Shown here: piece by piece, positions 43,683-54,267 of the stretch
Numbering within the stretch: the first letter of the stretch is position 1
How the letters are laid out: each line of letters opens with the position of its first letter
DNA from: Viridothelium virens
Taxonomy: Eukaryota > Ascomycota > Dothideomycetes > Trypetheliales > Trypetheliaceae
DNA length: 64,000 bases
Direction of reading: 5' to 3'
NCBI GenBank assembly: GCA_010094025.1
Contig: ML991773.1
Span: 310,001 to 374,000, forward strand
Program-made: the position numbers and the translations under genes
Notes under the pieces: generated by a model
The model's input: only the letters and a program-made list of their open reading frames with translations
What the model was told of the DNA's origin: nothing
Database searches by the model: none

Positions 43683-45398
43683 TCATGAATCAGGAAACTG
43701 AAATGTCATTCGCCCATAACTTCCATTCCCGAAACACGGCAGCCATTTCTCCAGCGCCATCCCGAACAGTCCCACCCCAGCATAGAACGGCTCCGCGTCA
43801 ATTGGACTCGAAAATCCAACTGTGGAAAAGTTCTGATGATTGGGATCACTCTTGTTTAGGAGCGCCCGCATGTCGCTTACATGCACCATATCTCTGTACA
43901 CAAGTCCGAACACAGTATCGTTTGGCGGCGCAACACCGCACTCCGGGATGTCCGCAATAGCTTGTCGGCCTGGCGATCCGATCTCCGTCGAAGTTGGGGA
44001 ATATGCACGCCAAGGATCGTATTCGCCTGATGCGAACATGATGTTGGATGGATTGATGTTCCAGCCTCCGTATTTGTTTGGAGCGGCAACGTTCGGGCTG
44101 GGCGGGAGGCCTTCAGGGAAGGTCTCATTACACTGAGATTGGAAGAGCGCGAGGGAGATAAATTGGCTTTCGATCGTGTGCGGATTCTCTGGATTACCGC
44201 GCTGATAGAAGCCATATTCTGAACAGTACTGCCACATCCAAGAATTGTTTTCGTCCTGATCGCCGCTATAAGGGATGGAATCATAGTCGATTTGTGCAAT
44301 CCCTGTCAGAAAGGACTTCCATGCAAGGGAGATGTTGTACGTGCTTGCGATCCCGGATTCAGATGCAATGGCTTTCGACGTACCTCCATTATCGATCGTG
44401 AACACATTGGACTGATTGAAGGTTTCCATGATGTTGCAGAATGGTTGCACCGACGCCTCGAAGCCGTAGTATTGATAGAACGAAAGCGGAAGCAACAGAT
44501 AATTGCCAACATCAGAATTGCTAAGGGCATCCGCTTCGCTCCTATTGATAGCTGGCTGCTCATTACCGGGGCTGGCTAGCACTGCTTGGTACAGAGCATA
44601 CTTCACGTCGCTGACCTCTTGCTGGGTGCCGTTGCTCAACGTAGCATCAACGTATCGTGTCACGGCAGTATAATCTGCAGAACAATTCCTGGTCATGGAA
44701 CGCTCGGCCTGGGCATAGTAGGTCCACATATCGACGGCAGCCTGTGTTGGAGCCGAAGATGCCCAGGTCGCGTAAAACGTCTCGGGATTCCGAACCCTCA
44801 TGTGTGCTCCGCGAACTCCAGGATAGCTTCCTCCCAGCCATACCCATGGTGTGTTCTTTGGAGACAGCGATGACCAGGACGATTCCAGCCCTGGAGGTTG
44901 GAAGTTGTTAGCGAAGTAGACAGGGTCCTGCAATGCTTGCTCTGTATTGAGGTATTGGTACGCGGAGTAACCCTCTTCTGCCAACCCTGTTGTTGTATTA
45001 ATAGGAAAGGGAAGCGACTGGCCATAGAAGCGATGTTCGAAGATGAGTGCCAACCCATTGAATCTTCGAGCCAGACTCATTACAGCACTTGGGCCTGCTA
45101 CTTCGTATAGAAAATATGGGACGAGAGGTTCCGCATTCTGCTCGCCCGAGTCAAGGTAAAAGACAGGTCCACCCGAGCGATAGTATTTGCTATTTATCCA
45201 GTATCGATTGGAGTACGTCCGACTGTCGGAGCTGTTATAGTGATCTATGGGGATCTTTATTTCTGAGGCTGGGTAATCTGAACCATTGATGAAGGTGACC
45301 TCTCTTCTAGTCAATTTCCCATTAGATCGCAATGGATGTCTAATTGCACTGGAGACACCAATGAAAAGTATCAAGACCCATACTGTTAGTAACACCAT
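43683..45398 (-). CDS. Secreted serine peptidase of family S28 (prolyl carboxypeptidase-like), 571 aa
   Basis: Single exon. It has a signal peptide (MVLLTVWVLILFIGVSSAI) and many N-glycosylation sequons. S28 landmarks are in order: GGPVFYLDSGEQ, LIFEHRFYGQSLP, the nucleophile motif WLGGSYPGVRGA (Ser at about 191), the catalytic Asp region FASGEYDPWRAYSP, and a C-terminal HVSDMRAL with the catalytic His. Family S28 enzymes release residues at prolyl bonds and are typical acid-active secreted fungal peptidases that help degrade proline-rich proteins. The whole catalytic set is present, so the enzyme is probably active. A MITE copy lies in its upstream region. Confidence 0.95.
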   Translation of the reverse strand: MVLLTVWVLILFIGVSSAIRHPLRSNGKLTRREVTFINGSDYPASEIKIPIDHYNSSDSRTYSNRYWINSKYYRSGGPVFYLDSGEQNAEPLVPYFLYEVAGPSAVMSLARRFNGLALIFEHRFYGQSLPFPINTTTGLAEEGYSAYQYLNTEQALQDPVYFANNFQPPGLESSWSSLSPKNTPWVWLGGSYPGVRGAHMRVRNPETFYATWASSAPTQAAVDMWTYYAQAERSMTRNCSADYTAVTRYVDATLSNGTQQEVSDVKYALYQAVLASPGNEQPAINRSEADALSNSDVGNYLLLPLSFYQYYGFEASVQPFCNIMETFNQSNVFTIDNGGTSKAIASESGIASTYNISLAWKSFLTGIAQIDYDSIPYSGDQDENNSWMWQYCSEYGFYQRGNPENPHTIESQFISLALFQSQCNETFPEGLPPSPNVAAPNKYGGWNINPSNIMFASGEYDPWRAYSPTSTEIGSPGRQAIADIPECGVAPPNDTVFGLVYRDMVHVSDMRALLNKSDPNHQNFSTVGFSSPIDAEPFYAGVGLFGMALEKWLPCFGNGSYGRMTFQFPDS

Positions 45399-46017
45399 TT
45401 TGCTAGTGGGTCCAGAATGTATGCATCAAAGGAGTCTTCTGTCTACTGCTCTATATATCTTATCCGGAAGGATAAGCATGGGCTACGACATTTAGTAATA
45501 TCGCCTTGAGGTCTTATCAGCTTCCATGACACAATCCGAAGGTCGCGATTCCCAGATTTTTAAATTTCGATTTGACCTTCCATTCTCGACATCGGGTTTT
45601 GTGCCAGGTGGAGTGAGGTCATTTTGCTGCGGAACTCCACCCGAGCGCGGCAAGTATGGTATGGGTATACAATACTAGGATAAAAATGCTCGGGCAAGCC
45701 CCAGCAATTTTCCCGCGCCAGCGAGCGGACACTTTTTTCACATAATTGATAAGCGTATAAAATGTACTATTGTCATAGAGACCGTGCCACGAGCTGACTA
45801 AATTTGTAGAGAACTCTGGGAAGCAGCGAACTTGCTTCTGCAAATACTAGACAGTCCGTAGCAGGACTAACTTTTACTGTAATTATCTGCAAGAATCTAT
45901 TTCAGATTCGACCATCGTCCTACATAGCTCAGAAGCTTTGTACGAGCAAGATTGAGGCTCCCCGCTAAGGTCCATCAGTCAGCTAGCTAAACTTCAAATT
46001 CATACTAATTGCAATGT
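45399..46017. other. Intergenic region with MITE copy D
   Basis: This is the upstream region of the S28 peptidase gene and the downstream region of the deneddylase. It contains one MITE on the minus strand and nothing else recognisable. Confidence 0.6.
45670..45748 (-). mobile_element. MITE copy D (79 bp), inverted orientation
   Basis: Read on the minus strand it begins CAATTATGTGAAAAAAGTGT and ends CCTAGTATTG. It contains CGCTGGCGCGGGAAAATTGC and GCTTGCCCGAGCA, matching the other copies. A TA flanks the distal end (45668-45669) and an offset TA the proximal end. Its terminal CAGTCATG motif is mutated, so it is an older or independent copy. It lies about 270 bp upstream of the S28 peptidase start. 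Confidence 0.85.
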
Positions 46018-47174
46018 TCATGTCTCCTGGGTATCCTTTTGGGAAGTCATCGTCCAGTCCTCTTCACCGATTCTAGGTGGACTCTTGGATTTGTCCTTCT
46101 TGTTGAACGGACTTAAGCTCCGCCTAGACGGTGTAAACTCAGGCTATATTCAGACGTACAGTAAATTCGGGAGGCAACTTACGATCTTCGCCGCTCACCT
46201 TCCTTCCTATAATCCTCGATGATCTTGAACATTTGCTTCCGACCTGAAGCCGCATCTATGAGCTTTCCGCCGAGGCTCATGTTGACCTTGTCGGTGGCTT
46301 GAGCAGTCAAAAGCCGGCTCAGGAGCAAGAATTGCATTTGCAAGCAAACGAAAACGCCACAATCTGACCCATTCTCCTGCTGCGGACTTTCTGACAGGTC
46401 GATGAATCTTAGTTCTTTACCGAATAAGACACCAAGCTTTTCCGACGATATCAGAGCTTCCTGCCTATTCGTGGGGCGCAACGAATCATAATGAAATGCA
46501 ACGCGGTCGACCACGCTCACTACAAGTAGACTCCAATGTGACCCTCCTTCTGCTATCGTTACATCTCGAGCGTCGTTAATCGGGAGAAAGACGTGCGTTG
46601 TCTTGGAGAAATTTGGTAACGCATCTTTCAGAGTGAGAGGATCTCTGGTTTGACGGAGCATAAAGGACATAGAGGGTCGGAGGAGAACGATGTCGGCTTT
46701 TGGGTATTCTTTGAGTCTCTCGCGTTCGAGCCATCTGTATAGGAAATCAATGATCGATCGGTTCCGTGAGATGTTAGATAATGCAATACTCACTCTTCCC
46801 AGAATGCAATTGCCTATCTTCCCGTCAGCATTCAGGACGTGTATCCTCTAGCACGACTCACATTGTCGGTAAGCCAGCCGGCCTTGATGCAGTCTACGTC
46901 TTCTTTCGTCACTGGAGTCTTTACGTCAGTGCCATGTTCAGATAAACTCAAAGAGGGGTGCATACGGCGAATATCGTAATCTATTACTCGAATCAGTCAA
47001 AGATCTTTCAACAAGATTTCATATACTCGCAGCTTAGGTAGGCATCATCTGGTGATAACTGGATATATTCGAGTCCCGTCAGCCAATGAAGCTTTGAGAG
47101 GAAGCATTTTCCCGAAGCTTTACGTGGATTTGCTTCATTTCTGGCGTGTGGAAACGGACAGAGGAGGCGCTCAT
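46018..47174 (-). CDS. denA: Deneddylase DEN1/NEP2/SENP8-type (C48 cysteine protease), 291 aa
   Basis: Six exons: 47174-47124, 47058-47031, 46980-46862, 46813-46794 (20 nt), 46734-46183 and 46123-46018. The start is MSASSVRFHTPEMKQIH. The joined text LSPDDAYLSYYDIRRMHPSL, AGWLTDNAIAFWEEWLERER and ADIVLLRPSMSFML is characteristic of NEDD8-specific Ulp1-family proteases. The catalytic His is in EGGSHWSLLVVS, Asp in HYDSLRP and Cys in QENGSDCGVFVC. The enzyme removes NEDD8 from proteins other than cullins. The C-terminus extends to SRSLSPFNKKDKSKSPP..., only reached by splicing the final intron. The second intron (46981-47030) appears to begin with GC rather than GT; see findings. The 28 and 20 nt exons hide the gene from simple ORF searches. 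Confidence 0.9.
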
Positions 47175-48163
47175 TGTAAGACGGAAATTGGGGAAAAGAA
47201 CTTCATACATTTTCGCCAAAATGTCGAGAGATTCTCCCTTTGAAAGGATGAAAGCCAGACACGCCACTGCGCGACATGTCAAGCGGAAGGGCAAAGGTCC
47301 TTGGATTAGAGAGCTGGCGCTGAAGCAAGATTGACGAGTGAGATTCAGCCAGACTGATCGCCAGCTTAGCGTGTATGCATGGAGGATAAATTCCCGTTTC
47401 GATTGAATGATTGCTGGGGATGCTGGACTCGGAGGATACATCGTGGCCCTCGCTAGGTGGTCAATTATGCTGGCGCCGGTGACGTCGCGCGTCGGCGTGC
47501 ATTGGGCCTCATTCTTTTGCTAACAAAGCCATTCCCTCTCAACCCCATCCTTGACCGCATCCGCTCAAGTCAATTGTCATGTGGCGAGAAGGGGAAGCAA
47601 CTGCAAGTGCAGCATTTTCTTCACGCATGTTTAAGGACGTGCTCATACCGACCGATGCACGGGCGGCTACGCGTTGCTTTTCGAGAACCGCGTCATAGTA
47701 GCGCAACAATCGGAACAATGCATGCTTACATCCAATGACCTTGGAGACAACTGATGATCCTTGTTAATTTTACTTCTGTAGGATCCTTGAACCCAACTTC
47801 AATCAATACCTTGTTCATCTATGGCAATGAACCTACCGTTGAATCATATTGTTCGCGAACCTGTACTTCAGAATCGTTGAAAGCGTTGGGTGCAAGATTT
47901 AGATTTGTGGAGAAACTCAAGTAATTCGTCTGTGGCTGCCCTGATAGTCACTTTTACAGCGACGCTGGGGACGAGAAACACCATTCACACTATTCGGAGA
48001 GCCAAGAGTCAAATTCTTGGACTTCATCGCACTAACGGTGTTGCTGGCAACTACAGAGTAGCCTTGTCTGCGGTTATCACAAGCACGCCCCTTGATGTGC
48101 TCAGCAATTCCTGAAGCTTAACTCTAGGGTCAAGCGCTTAGCTCACTTTTTGCTAGACCTTTC
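47175..48163. other. Upstream region of the deneddylase gene
   Basis: About 1 kb between the 3' end of the aminotransferase and the deneddylase start. The deneddylase first-exon frame is open upstream to about 47441, so a longer N-terminus is formally possible, but the sequence there does not look conserved. No other gene is supported. Confidence 0.5.
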
Positions 48164-49690
48164 TCAAGGTAGCTTATCAACGTTATTTACAACTCCATTC
48201 GTCTTCACGCCATCTACACCTTTTCCCCTTGTCACATATGAATTTTCTTTGGCCTCCTGGACATGATCCAACCAACCGAACTTATCCTCTATTTTGCCTT
48301 GTTGGATACCCTTCAACGTTGTAAGCAGCTTCATGCAAGCCGGGCCCGGGTCGTCACTTCCGCCCTGGTATATGAATTTATCATTGTTCGATCGTGTGGT
48401 GATAGATTTTATTGGGACGAGAGCAGCCGCAGTACCAGCGGCAAGGACTTCGGAGAAGCTGGGTAGCTCTTTGTACAGTATCTGTGATTTTCTTTCGTCA
48501 GCGACAGCTTCTGACTGCAGTCTAATACATATCATAGGCGCGAAAGAAGAACTCTTGTGTCATCAAGTTCATCCAGAAAAAAACATTTCGTCCCATTTCG
48601 CTGGGTGTTCAAGAGATCGAGAATATTAAGGCTAGTAGCACTTACCTGTCTCTTTTCCACCTTCCAACCAAAGCTTTTAGCAAGCTCACAGGCACTCTCA
48701 GCCGTAACACTTTTAATCACGTTCTTGCTATCCGGCACCACCAACGTATATCCCTCCTCATCCGGCGTCCCCTCCTCCTTATGCACCCCAATAAACCCAC
48801 TCGTACTGAATTCATCCACCTCTGTCCTCGTCCGACTATCCAGATGCAGTGTAATCCCAAATCCCTCCTTTTTCGCTTTATCACTCCACCTCAACACCGG
48901 CGCGTAGTTCCCGCCCACCTTCGCGCTCCCCGTTCCCTCCGGTGCCGCTCGATCGAACTCCTCCAATATCAGCGCGTCTACGGGATGCACTCCGTGGTAC
49001 ACCCCTGTCGGCATCACGTACACGCAAAAGAGGTATTCTTCAGGGGCGTCGAGCCCAAGCTGTGCGGAATAACCGAAGAGTAAGGGACGGATGTACATGG
49101 CGGCGCCGGTGCGATGGGGTGGGACGAAGGCGGCGTTGAGGGAGACGGCGAGGTTGACACTACGGAGGAAGAGGGCAGGAGGCACGGGTGGGATGGAGAT
49201 GAATTCGGCGGAGTGGGCCATACGGTGAGCGTTTTGGTCAGGCCGAAAGATGGAGATTTGGGTGTCGGTGGGGTTGCGGAAGGCTTTGAGGCCTTCGTAA
49301 CATTGTTGGCCTGGGTACTAGTGAGTATAAGGCGCCGGATGTAAAGAAGTGATGATGAGAATGTATACCATAGTTTAGGCCAGGAGCCATGCCATGAATA
49401 TGGAGGAAAGGGTCTTGGACGAATTCTGGTTCTGACCATTTTCCGGTCTTTTTACTGTAGTGGGCTTCGATGTGGCCATTGACTAGACGAAGCTTTTAGC
49501 AATTGATATTGAGAGAACGGAAAAATTTGGCATCGAACCTTCGCGAACTTTGAAGCCAACATTGTCCCAGTCTATCCTCGAGCATCAGCAACCTCTGAAC
49601 AATTAAGTCCGATACCGGCAGTACCGTCCAGTACATTTTCTACCACTCACCAATGGTGTTGACAGGCGGTGGAGGAAAAGTCAAAGCCAT
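48164..49690 (-). CDS. Branched-chain amino acid aminotransferase, 389 aa
   Basis: Five exons: 49690-49651, 49571-49539, 49482-49369, 49310-48646 and 48481-48164. The introns are 79, 56, 58 and 164 nt. The N-terminus [20 protein letters not shown] lacks a mitochondrial-type presequence, which points to a cytosolic isoform. Fold-type IV PLP signatures are present: [34 protein letters not shown], the PLP-lysine region [14 protein letters not shown], and [13 protein letters not shown] toward the end. It interconverts leucine, isoleucine and valine with their 2-oxo acids. The last exon adds an unusual tail ([20 protein letters not shown]). The second intron has a weak donor (GTTCGA), but the reading frame and family alignment need it. 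Confidence 0.94.
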
Positions 49691-50061
49691 GTTTGAATAA
49701 CTTTTGAAAAGATGCCTGCTGTAAACTTTTGTGTAATGTTCAGCAGGCGAAAAACGGTCAGCAATTAAGCTGCCGTAGAAATTCACAGAGCTGTGCGGTC
49801 AGCAGCTGCGAGATCGGCGGCATGCTAGGATCGAGAAATCTGGGGAGTTGCGGGTAGACTCCGTTCTCCGTTAGCAGATGCGGTCGGCCATGACAGCATC
49901 ATGCCAGCATGCCTTCATCTTCCATGAGCTTCAGCCTTTTCCTAATCCCAATATGCTTTGAGAGATACCAGCAATAATATTTGTACATTACTCAGTATTT
50001 CGCAATCTCGATCCTTCCCTAAACATCTTATCTTTATAGCCCCGCTTATCATCTCTTAGCA
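49691..50061. promoter_or_regulatory. Divergent promoter, aminotransferase / ERV2
   Basis: This is 371 bp separating divergent start codons. It contains a TATCTTTATA stretch about 30-40 bp before the ERV2 start. No other feature is recognised. Confidence 0.5.
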
Positions 50062-50857
50062 ATGGTTTCACATTCTGGTCCAAATCGCCGCTTCCTGATA
50101 CTCTATCTGATCGTAGCTGGCCTCCTCACAGTGTACTTTGTCCTTACATTCCGAAGACAAGCAGAGGGTGTCCGGCATCCGCTGAATGATGTCGGGAACG
50201 TGCCAGCACACCATGTGGATATGCAAGATAGCACGCTTACAGGTCACGCGATAGCACCGAAGCTTGGGAATGAGACAGTCAAGTACGCTTTTTCGACATA
50301 CGTAACTTCTCCGCTTTCTCCCGTGATGTTAGCTGACCCGCACGAAAAAGAGCAGAGCTCGGTCGGGCGGCGTGGAAGCTTTTCCACACTACCATGGCGC
50401 GCTTCCCCGAGAAACCGAGCGCAGACGAGAAGAATGCGTTGCATTCGTACATATTGCTTTTCGCGCGTCTGTACCCTTGGTGAGTTCTACATTTTCCATG
50501 CTCAGTAGACACTGCTAACAGGTGCATGTAAGTGGCGAATGCGCGCATCATTTCCAGACCATCCTCAACAAATACCCACCCCAAGTAACGTCGCGTAATA
50601 CAGCGGCAGGCTGGGCATGCCACGTGCATAACGAGGTCAACAAGTCACTGGACAAGGAAGAATTTGATTGCTCGAAAATTGGCGACTTCTACGACTGTGG
50701 ATGCGCGGATGACGAGACGGGATCTACCGATAATAAGTCCAATACAAGGACACTGTCTGATGATCTTGTCAGTAGTAAAAGCAACGGTGCAAAGGAAGCC
50801 GGGGTAAAGGCAAAGAAGGCAGCGGCACCATTACCACAACTTGAGAAAGAAGAGTAG
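50062..50857 (+). CDS. erv2: FAD-linked sulfhydryl oxidase ERV2, 224 aa
   Basis: Three exons: 50062-50282, 50351-50479 and 50533-50857. An N-terminal membrane anchor (FLILYLIVAGLLTVYFVL) is followed by the ERV/ALR fold: AELGRAAWKLFHTTMARFPE, the redox pair YPCGEC completed across intron 2, FAD-binding WACHVHNEVN, and the shuttle region FDCSKIGDFYDCGC. ERV2 oxidises thiols in the ER lumen, passing electrons to oxygen and disulfides to protein disulfide isomerase. The CGEC pair and the CGC near the C-terminus distinguish it from mitochondrial ERV1. Intron 2 must use the AG at 50531-50532; the earlier AG sits only a few bases after the branch site CTAAC and would bring a stop. Confidence 0.95.
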
Positions 50858-51655
50858 GTCCAAGGACCCAAGTTTAGAGACAACTGCATACTGAACCAAG
50901 TGTCAACAGTTTCCAGAGAGGCGGATGACCAAGATAGTCAGTCGTTTTCGTTGACATATGAGACATGAGAGACATTGGAGTAAGATCATGTTGCTGCATT
51001 GAGCCACGGCGCATTCAAGTTTTGATAGCGGTTTTGATTCCAAGTATCGAGGGTCTCTGTACATAATAAGACGATCTTGAAGCATTGCAAGCCACAGTCC
51101 ACAGATGCAACTTAGCATTTAGAAGCCTTTAGAGGGCCGTGTGCAGCCTATTGCGAAGCCGGCCGGACGTCATGCTGCTGGCCCGTCTGCAGGAGAGGCT
51201 GCAGTGCATACGCGCGTGATGGTCGCTGCAGCCACGACGGGCCTACTGCATGACAAGAACCAAAGGGCGATCTCGGCCAGGGGCACCGGGGGCGCGCCAG
51301 GCCAGGGCACAGGGCTCCTGAAAAAGTGTCGAGACGCTGCTCAAACAATCGCAGACGACTCATTCATACACCATACATTCTCGCCTCGGCACGCGCCCGG
51401 TAGTTCAGGTTATGTAGCCCTGGAACGCGTACAAAAAAGCCACAACACAACATAATTTTATGAAGCCGTCCGATCACCCACCCCTCGACCCTCCCCACTA
51501 TCGTCCGCCTCATGTGCTAAATATACCGGATGACGCTCTTGGCCTTTCTGCGACTTCTGCCCCTGAGATGCTGCAGTAGCCCGTCGCATCTTATTTCTCG
51601 AGGATTCGCCGGCTATCTTCACCGCTACTCTTGACGACTACACCGACTATTCATC
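50858..51655. other. Intergenic region upstream of the LYAR-type gene
   Basis: This is 798 bp without a supported gene. A GC-rich block (about 51150-51330) contains open frames on both strands but no recognisable protein. The last 200 bp are pyrimidine-rich and presumably contain the promoter of the next gene. Confidence 0.5.
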
Positions 51656-53514
51656 ATGGTCTCCTTCTCGTGTGAGGTGAGCTGGCCCTTTGGACTCTTT
51701 ATCTGGATTGCTTCGCTACGTCGCGGTAACCCAGAAACACCAAGCCACCGTTTGACAGCTGACACCGCGCCACCAGAACTGCGGCGATGTCCTCACCAAG
51801 AAGAAGCTCGATAGCCATCGCAACCAATGCTATGGCGCCACCTTCACCTGCCTCGATTGCATGGTGCATTTTCAAGGGACCGACTACAGATCTCATACCG
51901 TACGTTAACCAACCATCCGTCCTCTGCTGCCACAACACCATGTCCATTCGTGCAATGGAGATTGGCATCACCTTTGGTGATTTGGCAGAGCAGCTCTAGC
52001 TGTCGCGACGCGAATCACGCGTGTTGTCCGCTTACTCTGCCCATTGCCCCAAGTGCGGAACGCTAACCGGTTCATGCATCCAACAGAGCTGCATTAGCGA
52101 GGCGCAAAAATACCAAGGCGCGCTCTACAAAGACAAGAAATCCAAATCACAATCGCAATCTCAATCGCAGCCGAAAACCCCAACAAACGAACAATCTCGA
52201 GCTCTAGTTCCACACAAGGCTTACGTGGAAGATGCGCCCGACCTTGAAACCAACGGCACCGTCGCTGTTATTGATGTACCCCCCCGGGCGCCCAGTCCGC
52301 CTCCAGCCGCAGCTGCGATTCAAGGCCAACCGGTCAACGTGTTCGACTTTCTAATAACAGACGATACCCCAAGTGCAACCAAAACATCGCTGCCACCAGT
52401 AGTGGAAGCCCATTTGATAGACGATAAGGCACATGAATCGGTAATCAGCGATCAACCGCCCGCATACACTCCCGTCTATCACTCGCAATTTATGTACTCG
52501 CAGCCGCCACCTGCGCCCATGGACTACGGTTATTCTTACGGCTCCGATCCTCTGGAGCCTTCGTTTGAGCGGTACGATTCTTATGCGGATCTGCCTTCTG
52601 CCCACCAACAATACGTTACACCTGCCCCCAAGCGCGAACGGGATACTAGTTCTCAACGTGACGGAGAAAATGACCGGAAGAAAGGAAGCAAATCGGAGAA
52701 GAGGCGAAAGCGGAACCATGTTGAATCGCTAGACCTCTCTCTTGTGAAGAGCGCATCCCAAGACGAGGTCATGACCGATGCCCCACCACCCCTTCATTCA
52801 GGTCTGACTGGCGGCCTAAACCGTCTCATGTCTCGGGCAGGTCTTCCACCTTCTCCAGAATATTCTGGCGAAGCTTCAGGCCCAAGTCCAACCAAACCTC
52901 GCCAGCTGAAGAAGGATCGTCCTAAGAACGATAAAAAGGACAAGGCGAAATCCAAAAAAACCAAGTCTGAGAAGTCTCACTCCGGTTCCCAAGACAAGGA
53001 CACCCAATCCCGCAAGACCTCCGCCTCCTCCACCACCCATTCCTCACGTCACCACCACCAACGCTCCGATCGCTCCCAGGCCGACGACAACGGCAAGCGA
53101 CACCACCATCACCACCATCGCCACTCACCGCACCACTCCAACTCTCCACCTCATCCCCCTCGCCAACAACAGCTCAAAGCCATCGAATACCCCAAGTCCG
53201 AAACCTCCGCCCCTACACAACCCCAGTCCCAGCAGCAAAACCAGCTGATCCCATACTACCAGCCCAACGACCGCGCAACCCACTTTCTCTCGTTCGTGAA
53301 TAAAGGCCCGGACTCCGAGCGGGGCTGCAGCATGAACAAGGCGCTGAAGAGGTGGCATCGCGAGCGGGGGAGTGAGGGCGGCGGCGGCAGTCAGGGTGGG
53401 AGCGGACGGGGTGGAGGCGCGGCGAGGAGCGAGAAGTGGGAGGAGGAGAAGGAGCTGTGGAAGAGTTTGAGACTGCGGAGGAATGAGAGGGGGGAGATTG
53501 TGGTGTTTATTTGA
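51656..53514 (+). CDS. LYAR-type C2HC zinc-finger protein with long disordered tail, 523 aa
   Basis: Three exons: 51656-51676 (21 nt), 51777-51899 and 52087-53514. The first two give MVSFSCENCGDVLTKKKLDS and CYGATFTCLDCMVHF, the zinc finger of the LYAR family. The third opens with SCISEAQKYQGALYKDKKSK, which completes the family signature. LYAR proteins bind nucleic acid, often in the nucleolus, and act in ribosome synthesis and gene control. The rest is disordered: Pro/Tyr-rich, then Lys/Ser/His-rich with a polyhistidine stretch. A conserved-looking C-terminal block follows (THFLSFVNKGPDSERGCSMNK and WKSLRLRRNERGEIVVFI). The second intron is long (187 nt) and its 3' part is open in frame with exon 3. 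Confidence 0.9.
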
Positions 53515-54267
53515 GTTGGAAAGAAGGGGGAGGGAGGAAGGGTTACCTCAGAGACGTCATAGTGGGATGAGATACCGCTCGCGGCAGAGTCATGGAGGCA
53601 TGTGGGAGGGAGTCGAGGGCTGGAAACACGAAGGAGCGGATATGTGGGATGGCTTCGTGAGCATTTCCGCATGTACAGCAACGATTGTTACGGGACCTGG
53701 AACGGTGTTACTCTGGTTCAGAGGTTGAAAGCTGCATGTCTAGCTTTGGGAAGGGTGTTTCCTATTCACGCTTCATGTACATGCATTTGCCCGCAATGGG
53801 CAGGTTGGGTTTTGCATCCATGTATCTTTGGGTCTGTGGGTGCTATGCTTTTGCTGAAAGATATCCTTAAAGAGGCCGGACCTCCGGCGCCTGGGTAGGG
53901 CAAGTTGTCCTGTTTCATTCTGACCTTTCGCGCGTCCCTTCTCTAGGCAGCGGAGGTAATGGGAGATAGATATCAGATCCTAGCGAATTTCATTTCAGGC
54001 TAGGCTTGCGTGTTCACCGCATTCGTGATAATAGAGCAATGTACATGCCTTCATCCTGCAGGTCTTCATACCAATAAAAACACAGCTCGTTCGTCTTGAG
54101 CCACTCAAGGTGATCCCTCCGCATCCTGTTATCAGCATCAGCTTTTAGTAATTCGTACGATCTCGGTCCCCCATCCAATAAGCCATATTGTTAGCCCGTA
54201 AGCAGGGCCATGACCCACGAGCAAAGAGCATAATTCATGTCTCATCTTATCCTCACATTCCCCCATA
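53515..54267. other. Convergent 3' intergenic region
   Basis: Between convergent genes. A plus-strand frame at 53602-53898 has no recognisable features and is not called. Confidence 0.55.

Noticed and set aside
50510-50532. ERV2 intron 2 ending at the first AG (CTAACAG)
   Set aside because: That AG is only a few bases beyond the branch-site adenine, and its use would bring a stop codon two codons later. The AG at 50532 restores YPCGEC.
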